Shown one piece after another: positions 5,729 through 6,633 of a stretch of 6,633 nucleotides of DNA (its first letter is position 1; each line of letters begins with the position of its first letter). Location of the stretch: contig JAWOGN010000278.1 in the NCBI GenBank assembly GCA_046496815.1, positions 1 to 6,633 on the forward strand. The letters run 5' to 3'. The notes below the pieces were generated by a model. The model was not told the origin of the DNA, ran no database searches, and saw nothing but the letters and a program-made list of their open reading frames with translations. The position numbers were made by a program, and so were the translations under genes. The stretch is from JAWOGN01 sp046496815 (lineage in GTDB: Bacteria > Desulfobacterota > DSM-4660 > Desulfatiglandales > Desulfatiglandaceae).

Positions 5729-6373
5729 TTGGCGCAAAAATCCGTTCTGGAATGGGAAGAAAAGGAGAAGGGGCAGCCCGTGGCACGGGACCGGCTGGAG
5801 CGGCAGATCGATTTCGTGATTGAAATTGACAAGTTAAAGGCGGTTTTGCGGCAAACTATTTTGATGGACGGTTCCCGGCAGGAAAATTCCGCCGAGCACT
5901 CCTGGCATTTGGCCGTGATGGCGCTGCTGTTGTCCGAGTATGCGATGGAAAAGGACTTCGATCTGCTACGCGTGATAAAAATGCTCTTAATTCATGATAT
6001 TGTGGAAATTGATGCCGGTGATACCTACTGTTACGATGATGTGGAGGTCGCCAAACAGGCGGCACGAGAAAAACGGGCGTCAGAACGCATTTTCAGTATT
6101 CTGCCTCCGGACCAGGCGGAGGCGTTTCGCAGTTTGCGGGAAGAATTTGAGGATCGAAAAACCCCGGAATCACGATTTGCAAATGCCCTCGATTGCTTCC
6201 AGCCCATACTGCACAACTACGGCACGGACGGCAAAATATGGAAGAAGCACCAGATCAGGAGGGATCAAGTTCTTGCAAGAAATGAACACATCCAATATAG
6301 TGCCCCGGTCATTTGGAAGCATATCGTCAAGTTTATTGATGATGCAGTGCAAAAAGGCATGCTCGTGAAGTAG
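5729..6373 (+). CDS. HD-domain phosphohydrolase, YfbR/HDDC2-like (probable 5'-deoxynucleotidase type)
   Basis: This protein of about 214 residues belongs to the HD superfamily of metal-dependent phosphohydrolases and most resembles the YfbR/HDDC2 branch, whose characterised members dephosphorylate deoxynucleoside 5'-monophosphates. Counting from the TTG at 5729, the expected metal ligands are H57 in AEHSWH, H89-D90 in LLIHDIVEIDAGD, and D155 in ANALD. Other family signatures are AVMALLL after the first histidine and E93/D96 after the HD pair. The start is a choice between GTG at 5726 and TTG at 5729. GGAGG at 5718-5722 lies only three bases from the GTG but six from the TTG, so I prefer the TTG; the proteins differ by one residue. 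The gene follows the rhodanese-ferritin gene by 65 bases and probably shares its transcript. A nucleotide-pool housekeeping role is the family-based guess; substrate specificity cannot be read from the sequence. Confidence 0.88.
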   Translation: MAQKSVLEWEEKEKGQPVARDRLERQIDFVIEIDKLKAVLRQTILMDGSRQENSAEHSWHLAVMALLLSEYAMEKDFDLLRVIKMLLIHDIVEIDAGDTYCYDDVEVAKQAAREKRASERIFSILPPDQAEAFRSLREEFEDRKTPESRFANALDCFQPILHNYGTDGKIWKKHQIRRDQVLARNEHIQYSAPVIWKHIVKFIDDAVQKGMLVK

Positions 6374-6380
6374 AATCGGT

Positions 6381-6633
6381 GTATCAATTTAGATTTTTGA
6401 AACACGGCGATCGGGGCCGTTGGGATCTCTTTCAGATGACCGCAACACAAACTCTACACTACACGGTGAACGCCCCCAATCCCGAAATAGGCGGCTCGGT
6501 AAAGGCAGAGAAGACCCAAGTTGCAACAGCGATTCCCTTCTGGGGCTGTCCGGGGATGAGTTTTGAGGCCCAGCTGCCGTTCCATGGCGTGAGGGAGGGC
6601 TTTGCGGTCTTCTGAAAGAGATCCCAACGGCCC
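6381..6633. repeat. Palindromic intergenic repeat, copy 2 (cut by the window end)
   Basis: This copy starts eight bases after the HD gene's stop codon with GTATCAATTTAG, matching GTATGAATTTAG at the start of copy 1. The core left arm 6414-6445 pairs with the right arm 6602-6633 over 32 positions with a single mismatch (T6437 against T6610). The arm-to-arm distance is one base different from the perfect-arm span of copy 1, and the interior contains the same 24-base run (6442-6465). Three positions in the stem differ from copy 1 on both arms so that pairing is kept. The right outer arm lies beyond the window. A 78-codon frame crosses the element (6379-6615), but its counterpart in copy 1 is broken by stops and an indel, so it is not a gene. 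Confidence 0.85.

Noticed and set aside
5329..5832. A 167-codon minus-strand frame opposite the rhodanese-ferritin gene and the start of the HD gene
   Set aside because: It is arginine-, serine- and proline-rich, typical of antisense translation, and it overlaps two genes with strong family evidence.
6379..6615. A 78-codon open frame across repeat copy 2, sharing GRWDLF and TQTLHYT with a frame in copy 1
   Set aside because: The counterpart in copy 1 has a stop after HYT, another stop further on and a one-base indel. The shared peptide comes from the repeat DNA, and the frame has no ribosome binding site.
1853..6633. The two repeats as part of a CRISPR array or as a complete insertion sequence
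   Set aside because: There are only two long, distant copies with no short regular spacers and no cas gene, and no transposase lies in or next to either copy.

Overview
The window carries six protein-coding genes and two copies of an unusual palindromic intergenic repeat. The gene set suggests an anaerobic Gram-negative bacterium, most likely of the Desulfobacterota (former Deltaproteobacteria). The evidence is a classical rubrerythrin, a second ferritin-like diiron protein fused to a rhodanese, a HypE-related AIR-synthase-like protein, and a LolC/LolE-type permease that implies an outer membrane. This placement is an inference from gene content; nothing here fixes genus or species.

Layout. 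The first 580 bases hold rubrerythrin on the minus strand. A roughly 300-base divergent promoter region follows, with a TTGACAGCGT box on each strand. Next is a plus-strand gene for a pyruvate-family aldolase that looks more like 4-hydroxy-2-oxoglutarate aldolase than DapA. A 407-base gap after it is mostly filled by repeat copy 1 (about 1853-2146). The rest of the plus strand carries a LolC/E permease, a HypE-like ATP-binding protein preceded by a strong hairpin, a rhodanese-ferritin fusion and an HD-domain phosphohydrolase. Repeat copy 2 starts 8 bases after the HD gene and is cut by the window end.

How the genes fit together. Rubrerythrin and the rhodanese-ferritin fusion both point to peroxide or reactive-sulfur defence in an anaerobe. 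The fusion and the HD gene are 65 bases apart and are probably cotranscribed. The LolC/E permease would extract lipoproteins from the inner membrane, but no LolD ATPase lies beside it. The aldolase and the HypE-like protein have no evident partners here.

The most interesting feature is the repeat. Its two copies share a long stem made by pairing of the element's two arms. Three differences between the copies in that stem are matched by compensating changes in the opposite arm. This supports either a structured RNA or a MITE-like element whose hairpin is maintained. I do not recognise it as a named family.
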